The position numbers were made by a program, and so were the translations under genes. This document shows, piece after piece, positions 13,139 through 13,412 of a DNA stretch of 13,412 nt (positions are counted from its first letter, which is position 1; each line of letters starts with the position of its first letter). The stretch is taken from assembly GCA_018700215.1 (NCBI GenBank), contig JABIST010000228.1, positions 1-13,412 on the forward strand, written 5' to 3'. The notes below the pieces were generated by a model. The model made no database searches, was not told the origin of the DNA, and worked only from the letters and a program-made list of their open reading frames with translations. This DNA comes from Dehalococcoidia bacterium. Lineage in GTDB: Bacteria; Chloroflexota; Dehalococcoidia; UBA2979.

Positions 13139-13393
13139 CTAGCAGGCCGAAATCAGCCCCTCCTCATCCGAAGGGGGACACAGGGGCCTAGCCCCCTGTG
13201 TCCCCCGCGCCGCCACCCGCTCAGCCCACAACGCCTGCGCCTCACCCAGCGCCACCTCAAACTCCCCCACCTCCACCACATGCCGACGGAAAAACGCCGC
13301 CACATCGTTCACCGTCGCATCCTTCATCCCCGGCAAACTCACGAACTCGTGCCCCACCCCGTCGTACAGCCGCAAATCCGACGCCTTCCCCAC
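13139..13393 (-). pseudogene. C-terminal remnant of an alpha/beta hydrolase
   Basis: An 84-codon frame starts at GTG 13393, with AAAGG about 9 nt upstream, directly after an in-frame TGA (13394-13396). Residues 1-42 resemble the end of a dienelactone-hydrolase/prolyl-oligopeptidase-type alpha/beta hydrolase: ASDLRLYDGVGHEF, with the probable catalytic histidine in GHEF, and VNDVAAFFRRHV. The nucleophile elbow (GxSxG), the acid residue and most of the fold are absent, so the piece cannot be an active hydrolase by itself. The missing part may lie outside the window in another frame or be lost. The last 25 or so codons (RGTQGARPLCPPSDEEG) are simply the translation of the palindrome at 13173-13206 and its flank, so the original C-terminus was probably replaced by this element. 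Confidence 0.5.
13173..13206. repeat. 14-bp perfect palindromic element
   Basis: GGGGGACACAGGGG (13173-13186), a 6-nt loop CCTAGC, and CCCCTGTGTCCCCC (13193-13206). The stem is perfect and very stable. It falls inside the 3' end of the hydrolase remnant. It may be a dispersed intergenic palindrome that also serves as a terminator; only one copy is in the window. Confidence 0.65.
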
Positions 13394-13412
13394 TCACCCC
13401 CTTTCGTCCGTG

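Overview
The window is GC-rich (visibly well above 60 %), gene-dense bacterial DNA with a very strong preference for codons ending in C or G. The gene mix is a zinc-independent quinone reductase-like MDR protein, paired MaoC/FAS1-like hot-dog proteins, a class III (CaiB/BaiF) CoA-transferase, a PHP-domain protein, a PPC-domain serine protease and a giant carboxypeptidase-regulatory-like/PKD secreted protein. This is reminiscent of Chloroflexota, perhaps a Dehalococcoidia/SAR202-like lineage. That assignment is inference from gene content and codon use; there is no rRNA or tRNA in the window to support it.

Layout. Positions 1-173 are a non-coding leader, possibly with the tail of a gene from outside the window. 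At 174-1100 and 1146-2069 are two co-oriented genes 45 bp apart: a LicD-type transferase with an added C-terminal beta-sandwich domain, and an NAD(P)H:quinone reductase-like enzyme. Convergent to these, 2150-6112 on the minus strand encodes a 1320-residue secreted protein. It has ten carboxypeptidase-regulatory-like modules organised as two full 406-residue super-repeats and one partial one, then a PKD domain and a C-terminal 'FVTGGGWI ... GSIVIH' domain. A possible 68-codon leader gene (6088-6294) ends in a TGATG overlap with an alternative ATG of the giant gene. A ~400-bp spacer (6295-6691) contains a short tandem repeat and separates the divergent units.

From 6692 to 9891 lies a lipid/CoA-type cluster on the plus strand: a PHP metal-dependent phosphoesterase-like domain fused to a FAS1-like (MaoC_dehydrat_N) hot-dog domain, a stand-alone MaoC-like protein 44 bp downstream, a 300-bp spacer, and a CaiB/BaiF CoA-transferase. 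The two hot-dog proteins probably work as a pair on an acyl-CoA made or consumed by the CoA-transferase. How the PHP domain fits is not known.

Positions 9892-10417 have no intact gene. They hold an array of GACGTAAC-like octamers and a decayed gene tail ending in VFRTPEGKSWG. A predicted lipoprotein trypsin-like protease with PPC-type C-terminal domains follows (10418-11740). A second copy of the VFRT-EGKSWG tail lies just after it, so the protease is bracketed by related fragments. Next come a metallo-beta-lactamase-fold hydrolase of the TGCGHAG type (11921-12892), with noticeably less biased codons, a spacer rich in hairpins, and at the right edge (13139-13393, minus) the C-terminal remnant of an alpha/beta hydrolase whose last codons run through a 14-bp perfect palindrome.

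The most unusual items are the PHP-FAS1-like fusion next to a MaoC-like partner, both lacking a recognisable hydratase histidine; the LicD/beta-sandwich fusion; the cysteine-paired 406-residue super-repeats; the octamer array; and an 8-bp intergenic motif, GAAGCGTC, found five times and only outside genes.
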